DNA from: SAR202 cluster bacterium
Lineage (GTDB): Bacteria > Chloroflexota > Dehalococcoidia > Lucifugimonadales > Lucifugimonadaceae
Direction: 5' to 3'
DNA: 60,704 nucleotides
Assembly (NCBI GenBank): GCA_009392285.1
Contig: VFGU01000010.1
Location: forward strand, 1-60,704
Under the pieces are notes generated by a model. The model was not told the origin of the DNA. It searched no databases and saw only the letters and a program-made list of their open reading frames with translations. Below, one piece after another: positions 48,111 to 55,909 of this stretch. Numbering within the stretch: the first letter of the stretch is position 1; every line of letters starts with the position of its first letter. Position numbers and translations under genes: made by a program.

Positions 48111-48872
48111 ATGAAAATTCTATTAACAGGCGGATCAGGGATGGTTGGAAGTTTCTTAACTCCATACTTAAAAGATATTTATGAGTTAAAAATTTTTGAT
48201 CTAAGAGAACCTAAATATGATGATATAGAATTCATACAGGGTTCTATGGACAATCCTACCGATGTTACTGAGGCTTTAAAAGGAGTTGATTTATTCATAA
48301 ACCTAACTATGAAAAATCCTCAAGGGGGATCTGAAACAACACAAAATTTAGAAGATATTCAAAATAACTATGATCTAAATACTAAAGGACTTCACACTTT
48401 TCTTTATTTGGCTCAAAAAGAGGGAGTTATGCGGGGAATTCATACAAGCACGATGAGTGTTCATTACAGAAAAAGACTTCATTATCCAAGTGAAGAGTTA
48501 GTTCCAAAAGATACCCCTTCTGTATACGGATTAACTAAAGGTTTTGGGGAGGAAATTTGTAATTATTTTTGTAGATGGTTCAATATGAATATTGTTTCAC
48601 TTAGACTAACCGGACCAAGAAGTGACAAAAATTGGAAAAAAGAGATAAAAAATAGAGAGGATAAAAATCCAGATGGCTCAAGACTTTGGATAACACACGA
48701 AAAAGATTTAGCAAATGCGTACATTGCCTCAATTGATTTTATTCAAAACGGTCATTCAAGATTTGATCCTATATTTATTGCAGGAGATCCTGAAAATAAA
48801 GAACATAATTTATCAAAAGCTTTTCATTTATTACAATGGTCCCCAGAAATGAATCCTGAGGATTACAGATGA
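48111..48872 (+). CDS. Extended SDR, NAD-dependent epimerase/dehydratase (uronate dehydrogenase-like)
   Basis: A 253-residue Rossmann enzyme: LLTGGSGMVGSF at the N-terminus, HTSTMSVHY with the active Ser, and YGLTK with Tyr and Lys. The short length without a large substrate domain is like uronate dehydrogenases. It overlaps by 4 bases an enolase-superfamily dehydratase gene, a pairing that suggests oxidation then dehydration of a sugar acid. Start 12 bases after tRNA-Ser, with no Shine-Dalgarno. Confidence 0.82.
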   Translation: MKILLTGGSGMVGSFLTPYLKDIYELKIFDLREPKYDDIEFIQGSMDNPTDVTEALKGVDLFINLTMKNPQGGSETTQNLEDIQNNYDLNTKGLHTFLYLAQKEGVMRGIHTSTMSVHYRKRLHYPSEELVPKDTPSVYGLTKGFGEEICNYFCRWFNMNIVSLRLTGPRSDKNWKKEIKNREDKNPDGSRLWITHEKDLANAYIASIDFIQNGHSRFDPIFIAGDPENKEHNLSKAFHLLQWSPEMNPEDYR

Positions 48873-50017
48873 AGATAGAAAAAATAAACTCATATTTAGT
48901 AAGAAATATGTATGTTGTGGAAGTTATTACAGATAATGGAATAAGCGGAGTAGGCCAAACAGCATGCTGGGCTTATCCTGAAGCCGTTAAATCTGTTGTA
49001 GATAAATTCGAGAATGTTCTAATTGGACTCAACCCATTGGATACAGAGCATATAAGTCAGTTATTACTAAGATCCGGCCCTTTTAGAGGGTCCATTCTTT
49101 CAGGGGCTATATCAGCCATAGACATTGCATTGTGGGATATAAAAGGCAAAAATCATAATGAGCCAATTTGGAATTTATTAGGAGGAAAGGTTAGAAATAA
49201 GGTTAGGCTTCATCTTCTTTTAGGTATAGAGCATGGTAATAGTAAATCGAATAATCAAGGAATTATTGATGCAGCAAAAAAAGCTGTAAAAATGGGTTTT
49301 ACTGCTTTAAAAATTGATCCCCTCCCTTCTAATTACTTCGATCTTTCCTTAGATAAGCTTATAAAAGAAACGGAGGATATTGTAGCTGCTTTAAGAGAAG
49401 GTGCGGGCTCTGAAGTAGATATTATATTAGAAATTCATAGGAAACTAACCCCAATGACATCTATTCATCTTGCTAATGCCGTAAAAAAATTTAATCCTAT
49501 GTTTTATGAAGACCCAATTCAAATAGATAGCATAATGTCACAAGGAGAAATAGCAAAAAGAGTATCAATACCAGTTGCCAACGGCGAGCGAATGCATTCA
49601 ATATGGGAATTTAGAGAATTATTAGCACATGGAGGCCCTCAATATGTTAGGCCTGATATAGGGCTAGCAGGAGGATTTACTCAAACAAAAAAAATCGCAT
49701 CGATCGCTGAGTCTTATCATTCAGCATTAGTTATGCATAATTTCTTAGGGCCAATTCTAACAGCAGCTTCTGTTCATCTCGATATAAATATCCCAAATTT
49801 TTTAACTCAAGAATTTACCTTAGGCGATGAGTCTGAAAAACATAATTTTATTGAATCAAGCTTAAAAAGAGATGGTGGGTATATGCTTCTGCCAGAAAAG
49901 CCAGGTCTAGGAATCGAAATTAAAAAAGACATAATAAATCAAATTCCTTACGAACCCTTAGATTTAAATGGGCAGGTACCATTTAGGGATGATGGCTCTA
50001 TTGCTTTTTCGGTTTAA
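48869..50017 (+). CDS. Enolase-superfamily dehydratase (mandelate racemase/galactonate dehydratase group)
   Basis: A 382-residue enzyme with the N-terminal capping domain and a barrel holding acid/base and metal residues. These are LKID (about 150), ILEIHRKLTP, YEDPI, NGERMHS, the RPDIGLAGG Asp and the MHNFLGP His. The last pair is the Asp-His dyad of the mandelate racemase subgroup. Relatives dehydrate aldonic or aldaric acids. Marine SAR202 bacteria are known for many enolase paralogs, thought to act on refractory organic matter; this fits but the exact substrate is unknown. Confidence 0.88.
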   Translation: MKIEKINSYLVRNMYVVEVITDNGISGVGQTACWAYPEAVKSVVDKFENVLIGLNPLDTEHISQLLLRSGPFRGSILSGAISAIDIALWDIKGKNHNEPIWNLLGGKVRNKVRLHLLLGIEHGNSKSNNQGIIDAAKKAVKMGFTALKIDPLPSNYFDLSLDKLIKETEDIVAALREGAGSEVDIILEIHRKLTPMTSIHLANAVKKFNPMFYEDPIQIDSIMSQGEIAKRVSIPVANGERMHSIWEFRELLAHGGPQYVRPDIGLAGGFTQTKKIASIAESYHSALVMHNFLGPILTAASVHLDINIPNFLTQEFTLGDESEKHNFIESSLKRDGGYMLLPEKPGLGIEIKKDIINQIPYEPLDLNGQVPFRDDGSIAFSV

Positions 50018-50020
50018 AAA

Positions 50021-50194
50021 ATGAATCAAAATAAAGATTATGATAGAAATGACAGAGTTACCGAAGAAGAGTTAAAGGCTCTGAAATTAAAAGTATCTCC
50101 GAGAAGAGGGCTCATAATAATCGGGATCATATTTATAATAATTCTTTGGATATTAATGATAGCATTACTTACAGAATATTTTATTCTGAATTAA
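50021..50194 (+). CDS. Small single-pass membrane protein (57 residues)
   Basis: Not recognised. A charged N-terminus (DRNDRVTEEELKALKLK) is followed by PRRG and one long hydrophobic helix (about 31-50), ending EYFILN. It begins 3 bases after the dehydratase stop, so probably is cotranscribed. It ends 6 bases from the convergent GT2 gene. The Arg-Arg before the helix predicts a cytoplasmic N-terminus. Confidence 0.65.
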   Translation: MNQNKDYDRNDRVTEEELKALKLKVSPRRGLIIIGIIFIIILWILMIALLTEYFILN

Positions 50195-50200
50195 TAATTA

Positions 50201-51388
50201 CTAATCAACTTCCTCATAGTTTGCAACGTCATCTTCGCTAGACAGATTTCTATCTTTCCAAACTACATTATTAAATAAGAAAGAAAGTACTGAAAATATT
50301 CCTAATATTGCTGTTATAGTTGTAACTACTGGAAAAAATATTCCAGGCAATAATCCTTGTCTAGACCTATAACTTGAAATTACCCAAGATAAAGTTAGTG
50401 AGCCCCATATCAAGAATGCCATTACCTCTTTAGACCGAGATAATCTTATTTGAAATAAATCTCCGAATATTACCAATACTGGAACTATGCTCATCGCCAT
50501 GAACAAAATCCAAAGTAAAAAAAATGGTACTAACCTATTGGAAAAAAAAGGGAAAATAGATTTTGATAAACCATCAATTGCTTCCCTCTCAGAAGAGTAT
50601 GAGAATGTAGAAATTCTATCCGTCCCATCAAATACTTTTAGATTAAAACCTTCTCTGGTTATGCTTCTTCCTAATTCAAAATCATCTAAAATATTATCTT
50701 TAATTGATTCGTGTCCACCTATTGAAAAATATGCACCTTTCCTAAATAAAAGGTACTGCCCAAATGCCGAAGAAAAAATTGGATTTTTATTAGAAAATAA
50801 AATTGGCAGGCATGAGAAAATAAACCAACCTACTGTAACAGAAATTATTTTATCAACAGAGGTAGAAGTTACTCTTTTTGGAAAAAGTGTTATTAAATCT
50901 ATATCAGACTCTTCCATTTCTGTAATTGTCTCTTCTATAGTTTTTGACTGTAATTTTGTGTCAGCATCTATAAACAGAAGCATATCGCCTTTAGCAATAC
51001 TACTTAACTGATGGCAAGCCCAGTTCTTGCCAAGCCAATCCTTTTCGATTGGCATTCCTTTAACAATTTTTATTCTTTTATCTTTCTTAGAAATTTCTTT
51101 AGCAATACTAAATGTATAATCAGTAGAATCATCATCTAAAATAATAATTTCTATATTCTTATAACTTTGGTCAATTAATGAATACAGACACCTTCCAATA
51201 TTGGCTTCTTCATTCCTGGCAGGAATAAGAATTGATACAAGCGCGCTCTGGGTTTTTAAAGAATCAGATATCGATGCTCTTCTGATAAAAAAAAGATTCA
51301 CTACGGCAAGCAAAGCAACAAGAATAGAAAATGCAAATAAAATATAAAATATAAAAACAGCTAATGTTTCTAAAAATCCACTCAGCAT
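50201..51388 (-). CDS. Family 2 glycosyltransferase, membrane-bound
   Basis: A 395-residue protein with an N-terminal membrane anchor (about 8-33). The GT-A domain has SILIPARNEEANIG, LDDDSTD, the FIDADTK metal motif and a DFELGRSITREG acceptor-site segment, and four C-terminal membrane helices follow. It resembles the HpnB/CrtQ type that works on hopanoid or carotenoid lipids, but the acceptor is uncertain. It overlaps plsY by one base, supporting a lipid role. Confidence 0.85.
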   Translation of the reverse strand: MLSGFLETLAVFIFYILFAFSILVALLAVVNLFFIRRASISDSLKTQSALVSILIPARNEEANIGRCLYSLIDQSYKNIEIIILDDDSTDYTFSIAKEISKKDKRIKIVKGMPIEKDWLGKNWACHQLSSIAKGDMLLFIDADTKLQSKTIEETITEMEESDIDLITLFPKRVTSTSVDKIISVTVGWFIFSCLPILFSNKNPIFSSAFGQYLLFRKGAYFSIGGHESIKDNILDDFELGRSITREGFNLKVFDGTDRISTFSYSSEREAIDGLSKSIFPFFSNRLVPFFLLWILFMAMSIVPVLVIFGDLFQIRLSRSKEVMAFLIWGSLTLSWVISSYRSRQGLLPGIFFPVVTTITAILGIFSVLSFLFNNVVWKDRNLSSEDDVANYEEVD

Positions 51389-51981
51389 TATACTTTACTC
51401 CTTAAAATCCAATCTCTAAAAATTATTCTTTGTCTTAATTCAGACTTATGTTTATACATTACTAATAAGAAATTAATTATCCATAGCAATATTATCTCTA
51501 AATTAGGAGAGAATAAAATTACCCATAATAATATTCCTATCCAACCGAAGATAATGGTCCATATATGAACCTTCTGTATAAGATGAGAGAAAGCCATCAT
51601 AATGCATATAATTGGCCCAATTATGCCAGATGAAATTGCCATCCAAATCCCACAACTCACAGACAGGGACTTACCTCCTCTGAATTTCAAAAAAGGAGAA
51701 AATATACTTCCAATAATTGCAGATACAGAAATTAATACTAGAGACCAAGAGTCTACTCCATAATTTAAGGCTAAATAAATTGGCAAGAAAGATTTAAATA
51801 TATCTAAAAAAATTGCCAATAATCCCAATTTTATACCTGCCAACTTTAAGGTATTAGTTCCTCCAGGATTTTTATCTCCTACTGACCTGATATCTTGATT
51901 TGTGGATAGGTAACCAATAATAAGAGCCCAAGGAATACTCGCAGAAAAGAAACATAGTATTACCCAATAAACGATATTCAT
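51388..51981 (-). CDS. plsY: Glycerol-3-phosphate acyltransferase PlsY
   Basis: Membrane enzyme using acyl-phosphate to acylate glycerol 3-phosphate, the first step of phospholipid synthesis. The 197 residues have about five helices and motifs DKNPGGTNTLKLAG and FRGGKSLSVSCG. It starts the plsY-GT2 unit. Its partner plsX is not in the window. Confidence 0.92.
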   Translation of the reverse strand: MNIVYWVILCFFSASIPWALIIGYLSTNQDIRSVGDKNPGGTNTLKLAGIKLGLLAIFLDIFKSFLPIYLALNYGVDSWSLVLISVSAIIGSIFSPFLKFRGGKSLSVSCGIWMAISSGIIGPIICIMMAFSHLIQKVHIWTIIFGWIGILLWVILFSPNLEIILLWIINFLLVMYKHKSELRQRIIFRDWILRSKV

Positions 51982-52044
51982 AAAATAAACCTCTTAGAGA
52001 TTCACATTAATTTAAGGTATAAAAAAGTACAAGTTTAGGTTCTA

Positions 52045-52239
52045 TTAACCTAAATAAGTAGTGAAAGAATTAAGACCGAATTCATATATAACCCATGCCC
52101 TAACAATGAAGAAAAGGGTAATTAGAAAGATTATTCCAAATAATGAAGCAATAAAACTTGCCCCCATTAGCAACAACCAAGGATTTATAGATAGTGTCTT
52201 TGTTTCTGAATTGTCCATACATCCTATGATATCATTCAT
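52045..52239 (-). CDS. Small membrane protein (64 residues), divergent from dsbB
   Basis: Not recognised. One long hydrophobic region (about 19-47), perhaps one or two helices, then VRAWVIYEFGLNS. The first ATG (52239) lies inside a large inverted repeat; a second in-frame ATG (52218) would give 57 residues and leave room for the repeat as a regulatory site. Real coding is plausible but not certain. Confidence 0.5.
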   Translation of the reverse strand: MNDIIGCMDNSETKTLSINPWLLLMGASFIASLFGIIFLITLFFIVRAWVIYEFGLNSFTTYLG

Positions 52240-52255
52240 TTACTATGAATGATAT
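52229..52255. promoter_or_regulatory. Perfect inverted repeat spanning the dsbB start codon
   Basis: Arms ATATCATTCAT (52229-52239) and ATGAATGATAT (52245-52255) with the spacer TTACT. The right arm starts with the dsbB ATG, and the left arm ends with the complement of the ATG of the divergent small gene. The two coding starts are therefore mirror images, both reading Met-Asn-Asp-Ile. Likely a protein-binding operator for both directions. Confidence 0.65.
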
Positions 52256-52811
52256 TGCTACAGAAACTTTAAATAAGATTTTTTCAATTCTAGCTATTAC
52301 ATCTATAGGTGTATCTGTAGTTATTCTCCAAAGTTATATATTTGCTAAAATTTTTCCTACAAAATTAAGTCTGGCTAAAAATTTTAATAAACTAATTTAT
52401 GACAATTCAACAGCTTTATCTTGGGCTGTAGCAACATTAGCAACATTGGGGAGCCTGTTTTATTCAGAAGTTTCAGGATTTGTTCCATGCACTCTTTGTT
52501 GGTATGAAAGAATTGCGATGTACCCTCTTGTTTTAATACTTGGAATAGGAATACTGAAGAAGAACAAAGAAATATGGATTTATGGGTTACCTTTCTCATT
52601 AATTGGACTGCTAATATCTATATATCACTATCAACTTCAGATTTTTCCAAATCAAAAATCTGTATCTTGTACTACCGAGGCTAGTTGTTCTGGGTCGTGG
52701 ATTATGGAATTCGGTTTCGTTACTATGCCTTTCATGGCTTTATCAACATTTTTACTTATTTCTGTATTACTATTAATACCTAATATAAATAATCTAAGGA
52801 AAAGTATATGA
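52245..52811 (+). CDS. dsbB: Disulfide bond formation protein DsbB/BdbC
   Basis: Membrane quinone-linked oxidase that keeps thiol oxidases oxidised. The 188 residues have five hydrophobic helices. The first redox pair is in VPCTLCWYER (about 83-86) and the second in VSCTTEASCSG (about 142-148). An extra N-terminal helix of about 40 residues precedes the usual four. It is coupled to a thioredoxin-like gene (ATGA). Confidence 0.9.
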   Translation: MNDIATETLNKIFSILAITSIGVSVVILQSYIFAKIFPTKLSLAKNFNKLIYDNSTALSWAVATLATLGSLFYSEVSGFVPCTLCWYERIAMYPLVLILGIGILKKNKEIWIYGLPFSLIGLLISIYHYQLQIFPNQKSVSCTTEASCSGSWIMEFGFVTMPFMALSTFLLISVLLLIPNINNLRKSI

Positions 52812-53494
52812 GTTCGAAGAGAAGGACAGAAACAAAGAGAGGTAATTTAACTCCTATAATTGTTGGTTCAGTAGTAGCCATTATAATAATTTTCTTTATT
52901 GCCGTATTTGCATTACAGCCATCAGCAGAGAAGAACTTTTTTGGGGGTGAAATAAATGTAGAAGGGGACTCTTTGCCAGGCCTATCTCTTGATTTTAATC
53001 GAGACTGCGTACTTTTCGAAAATTTCAATTATTGTCAGCAATTAGAACCTGCAGCAAACTTTGACGCCCCAATAATTTCAGGCACTGATATTAATGGAAA
53101 TCAAATTTCTACAGACTCTAATGATCCTAGAATTATATTGTTTCTTGCTCATTGGTGTCCTCATTGTCAGCAAGAGGTAAAAACTATTCAAAAATGGATA
53201 AATGAAAATGGAAATCCTGATCCAATAAAAATTTATGCTGTCTTAACTTCTATCAACTCTAGCCAACCTAATTATCCTCCAGACAAATGGTTGGAATCTG
53301 AAAATTGGTCATTACCTACTTTCATAGATAATGATCAAGATGGAGTTGCCAAGCATTTTGGTATTAGAGGATTTCCGTTCTGGGTAATCGTTGATCATCA
53401 TGGAAAAATAATCACAAGGTTAAGTGGATCTTATACAGAAGAACAATTCGAAATTATATTAGCAAATACACTGCAGCATGATAAAAAAAATTGA
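52808..53494 (+). CDS. Membrane-anchored thioredoxin-like protein (TlpA/DsbA-partner type)
   Basis: A 228-residue protein with one N-terminal membrane helix (about 16-36) and an extracytoplasmic thioredoxin fold. The redox site is HWCPHCQQE (about 117-120) and the cis-proline is in RGFPFWVIVD. Two more cysteines (about 75 and 83) lie before the fold and may form a structural or regulatory disulfide. It follows dsbB, which would re-oxidise it. It overlaps folE by 4 bases. Confidence 0.88.
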   Translation: MSSKRRTETKRGNLTPIIVGSVVAIIIIFFIAVFALQPSAEKNFFGGEINVEGDSLPGLSLDFNRDCVLFENFNYCQQLEPAANFDAPIISGTDINGNQISTDSNDPRIILFLAHWCPHCQQEVKTIQKWINENGNPDPIKIYAVLTSINSSQPNYPPDKWLESENWSLPTFIDNDQDGVAKHFGIRGFPFWVIVDHHGKIITRLSGSYTEEQFEIILANTLQHDKKN

Positions 53495-54054
53495 AAGAAA
53501 AAGATTTAATAGAATTAGTAAAAAAAATAATATCTGAGTCCGGTGATAACCCAAAAAGAGACGGCCTTCATGGAACCCCAGAAAGGGTAGCAAAATTATA
53601 CAAAGATCTGCTTTCCGGATATTCAATGAAAATAGAAGGAATTGTTAAAAATTCTCTTTTTAGTACCACCTTAGACGATATGATAGTAATTAAGGATATA
53701 GAATTCCATAGTCTATGTGAGCATGACTTAACCCCATTTTTTGGAACAGTAAATGTAGGGTATATTCCTGCAGGAAAAATAATTGGACTTTCCAAAATTC
53801 CAAAAATCATTGAAGTTTTTTCAAAAAGACTTCAAGTTCAAGAAAACTTAACTAACGAAATTTCCTCGGCTCTAGATTCGGCAATCTCACCTCATGGATT
53901 AGGAGTAGTAATAGAAGCAAAGCATACTTGCTCAATAATAAGGGGTGATAATTTCTCTAGTTCTAATCTCACAACTAGTTCGATGCACGGCTCATTTAGA
54001 AATAATTTGAACACTAGGCAAGAGTTTCTTTCACATATACAGAACAATAACTAA
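53491..54054 (+). CDS. folE: GTP cyclohydrolase I with an altered zinc site
   Basis: First step of folate synthesis: GTP to dihydroneopterin triphosphate. The 187 residues have the family core (HGTPERVAKLY, FFGTVNVGYIPAG, LSKIPKI, QVQENLTNEI). The zinc-site motif normally CEHH reads CEHD: Cys76 and His78 are kept, but the second His, a zinc ligand in known enzymes, is Asp79. The later zinc cysteine is present in KHTCSIIRG. Start TTG overlaps the upstream stop. folB follows directly. Confidence 0.9.
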   Translation: MKEKDLIELVKKIISESGDNPKRDGLHGTPERVAKLYKDLLSGYSMKIEGIVKNSLFSTTLDDMIVIKDIEFHSLCEHDLTPFFGTVNVGYIPAGKIIGLSKIPKIIEVFSKRLQVQENLTNEISSALDSAISPHGLGVVIEAKHTCSIIRGDNFSSSNLTTSSMHGSFRNNLNTRQEFLSHIQNNN

Positions 54055-54405
54055 ATGGAAGATTCGATAATAATAAGAAATATTGAGGTTTCCTGTTTAA
54101 TTGGAATAAATCAGGAAGAAAAAATAAATCCTCAGCCGATTATAATCAATTTAAAATTATTTACTTCATTTACAAAAGCATCGCAAAGTGACCAAATAGA
54201 AGACACTGTCAATTATTCGGTATTAGTTAAATCTGTAAAAGAATTTACTAGTAAATCTAGATTCAATCTTTTAGAAACTATGGGTGAAAAATTATCTGAA
54301 AAAATTCTTGAAGATAAAAAAATAAAAGAAGTTGAAATAGAAGTAATAAAACCTAATGCACTAACGTCAGAAAGAGTATCAATCATTATAAAAAGGAGTA
54401 ATTAA
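54055..54405 (+). CDS. folB: Dihydroneopterin aldolase
   Basis: Second folate gene in the pair; splits dihydroneopterin to hydroxymethyl-dihydropterin and glycolaldehyde. The 116 residues show IRNIEVSCLIGINQEEKINPQ with the conserved Glu, VNYSVLVKSV and NLLETMGEKLS. It begins at the base after the folE stop. A tRNA-like remnant begins at the base after its stop. Confidence 0.92.
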   Translation: MEDSIIIRNIEVSCLIGINQEEKINPQPIIINLKLFTSFTKASQSDQIEDTVNYSVLVKSVKEFTSKSRFNLLETMGEKLSEKILEDKKIKEVEIEVIKPNALTSERVSIIIKRSN

Positions 54406-54505
54406 TGACGCCCCTGCCGTTATTGGAGCACAGAGGGCACTCGGTTCTAAGGATAGTTAAAACGAATAAGGTTGCAGATTATCTTTTATAGGCTATCCTG
54501 ATTTT
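54406..54505 (-). pseudogene. Decayed tRNA-Arg (CCT) copy
   Basis: On the minus strand the 3' end CAGGGGCG, followed by TCA in place of CCA, and the T-arm, variable loop and anticodon region (TCCTTAGAACCGAGTG) match the intact tRNA-Arg at 57296-57371 with substitutions. The T-stem is no longer paired and the loop TTCGA is changed. A D-arm trace (AGGATAG) lies beyond an extra 30 or so bases. No 5' acceptor strand is found. Even the 8 bases before it (aattaatg) match those at the intact gene. Confidence 0.75.
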
Positions 54506-54528
54506 AGAAAAATAATTAAAATCAAGTA

Positions 54529-55620
54529 ATGTTATCTATAGGGTGTTTAAGAGAGAATAATGATGATGATTTCAGAGTATCCTTATCTCCGGAAACATCA
54601 AAAAAATTAATTAAAAAAAATATCAAAGTCTTTGTTCAAGAAAATTGCGGATTGAAATCTGGATTTAATAATAAAGATTATGAAAATGTTGGCGTAAAAA
54701 TATTGAAATCATCAGAATCTGTAATTGAAAATTCTGATATTATAATATCTGTAAACCCATTAGATATAGAATATGAAAAGATTTCAAAAAATACGAAATC
54801 AAAAATTTTCATAGGGAACTTCAATTTTAATAATTCTATTCCAGATAGTCGATTCACATTTCTAGCCCTAGAAAGAATTCCAAGAATTGCGAGAGCTCAA
54901 TCTATGGATATATTATCTTCTCAAGCATCAATTGCTGGCTATCAATCCTCGCTGCTTGCTGCAAATCATCTAAAAAAATATTTTCCTATGTTGATTACTG
55001 CTGCCGGGACAATATCACCAGCAAAAATCTTGGTAATAGGTGCAGGAGTAGCTGGATTACAAGCAATAGCAACGTGCAATAGATTAGGAGCTAGAGTAAC
55101 TGGATTTGATATTAGAGAATCTACTAAAGAGCAAGTGGAAAGTGTTGGCGGAAAATTCTTAGAATTAAATTATGAGTATGATGACTCTGATAAACAAGGT
55201 TATGCAAAAGAGCAAAGTTTAGATAAACAAGAAAAACAAAATGAGATGCTATCAAAATATATTCAAAGCTCAGATTGTGTAATTACAACAGCATCAATTC
55301 CTGGAAAAAAGGCTCCTCTGATAATTACCAAAAAAAATGTTGAAAATATGAATTTTGGAAGTGTAATTATTGACTTAGCAGGAGAGTCTGGAGGCAATTG
55401 TGAAATAGGTGATTATGGCGAAGTAACTAACTTTTCAGGGGTAATAATCGATAAACCCAAAAACATAACTAATTTAGTTTCTGAACATTCAAGTTTAGTT
55501 TTTTCAAGAAATGTAGAAGCTTATTTAAATTTAATTATTGATGAGAATAAAATTAATTTAGATCCTAATGATGAAATAATTAAATCTACCAATCTTAATT
55601 TGGAGGCTAAAATTGAATGA
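54529..55620 (+). CDS. pntAA: NAD(P) transhydrogenase alpha subunit, NAD-binding part
   Basis: Soluble domain I of proton-translocating transhydrogenase, which makes NADPH from NADH using the proton gradient. The 363 residues resemble alanine dehydrogenase: RVSLSPETSKKL at the start, RAQSMDILSSQASIAGYQ, the nucleotide fold KILVIGAGVAGLQAIATCNRLGA (glycine-rich turn about 168-175) and TTASIPGKKAPLI. The alpha chain is split, as in Rhodospirillum and many others. The next gene overlaps by 8 bases. Confidence 0.95.
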   Translation: MLSIGCLRENNDDDFRVSLSPETSKKLIKKNIKVFVQENCGLKSGFNNKDYENVGVKILKSSESVIENSDIIISVNPLDIEYEKISKNTKSKIFIGNFNFNNSIPDSRFTFLALERIPRIARAQSMDILSSQASIAGYQSSLLAANHLKKYFPMLITAAGTISPAKILVIGAGVAGLQAIATCNRLGARVTGFDIRESTKEQVESVGGKFLELNYEYDDSDKQGYAKEQSLDKQEKQNEMLSKYIQSSDCVITTASIPGKKAPLIITKKNVENMNFGSVIIDLAGESGGNCEIGDYGEVTNFSGVIIDKPKNITNLVSEHSSLVFSRNVEAYLNLIIDENKINLDPNDEIIKSTNLNLEAKIE

Positions 55621-55909
55621 TGAATTGTATTTAATTTTGATTTTCATAATGGCAATGCTACTAGGATATGAATTGATAAAAAAAATTCCACCAACATTAC
55701 ATACCCCTTTAATGTCTGGCACAAATGCAATTTCAGGAATTGTAATTATTGGGTCAATATTAGTTATTACATCTGCATCCAGCCTAACAGTAAATATACT
55801 GGGTTTTATATCTCTAGTTTTAAGTAGCATAAATGTTTTTGGTGGCTTCACGGTAACCGACCGAATGTTAGAAATGTTTAAGAAACCTAAAAAAAGGGAT
55901 AAGGATTAA
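55613..55909 (+). CDS. pntAB: NAD(P) transhydrogenase alpha subunit, membrane part
   Basis: A 98-residue protein with three membrane helices, the separate membrane part of the alpha chain. PLMSGTNAISGI is the conserved motif facing the proton path. The C-terminus FGGFTVTDRMLEMFKKPKK is typical. Start TTG, overlapping pntAA; pntB starts at the next base after its stop. Confidence 0.95.
   Translation: MNDELYLILIFIMAMLLGYELIKKIPPTLHTPLMSGTNAISGIVIIGSILVITSASSLTVNILGFISLVLSSINVFGGFTVTDRMLEMFKKPKKRDKD

Noticed and set aside
48012-50200. Genomic island bounded by tRNA-Ser
   Set aside because: No second copy of the tRNA 3' end was found to the right, and no integrase is present, so only a weak suggestion remains.
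50487-51011. Long open frame opposite the GT2 glycosyltransferase
   Set aside because: It is antisense to a clear family gene, with no recognisable domain and no ribosome site.
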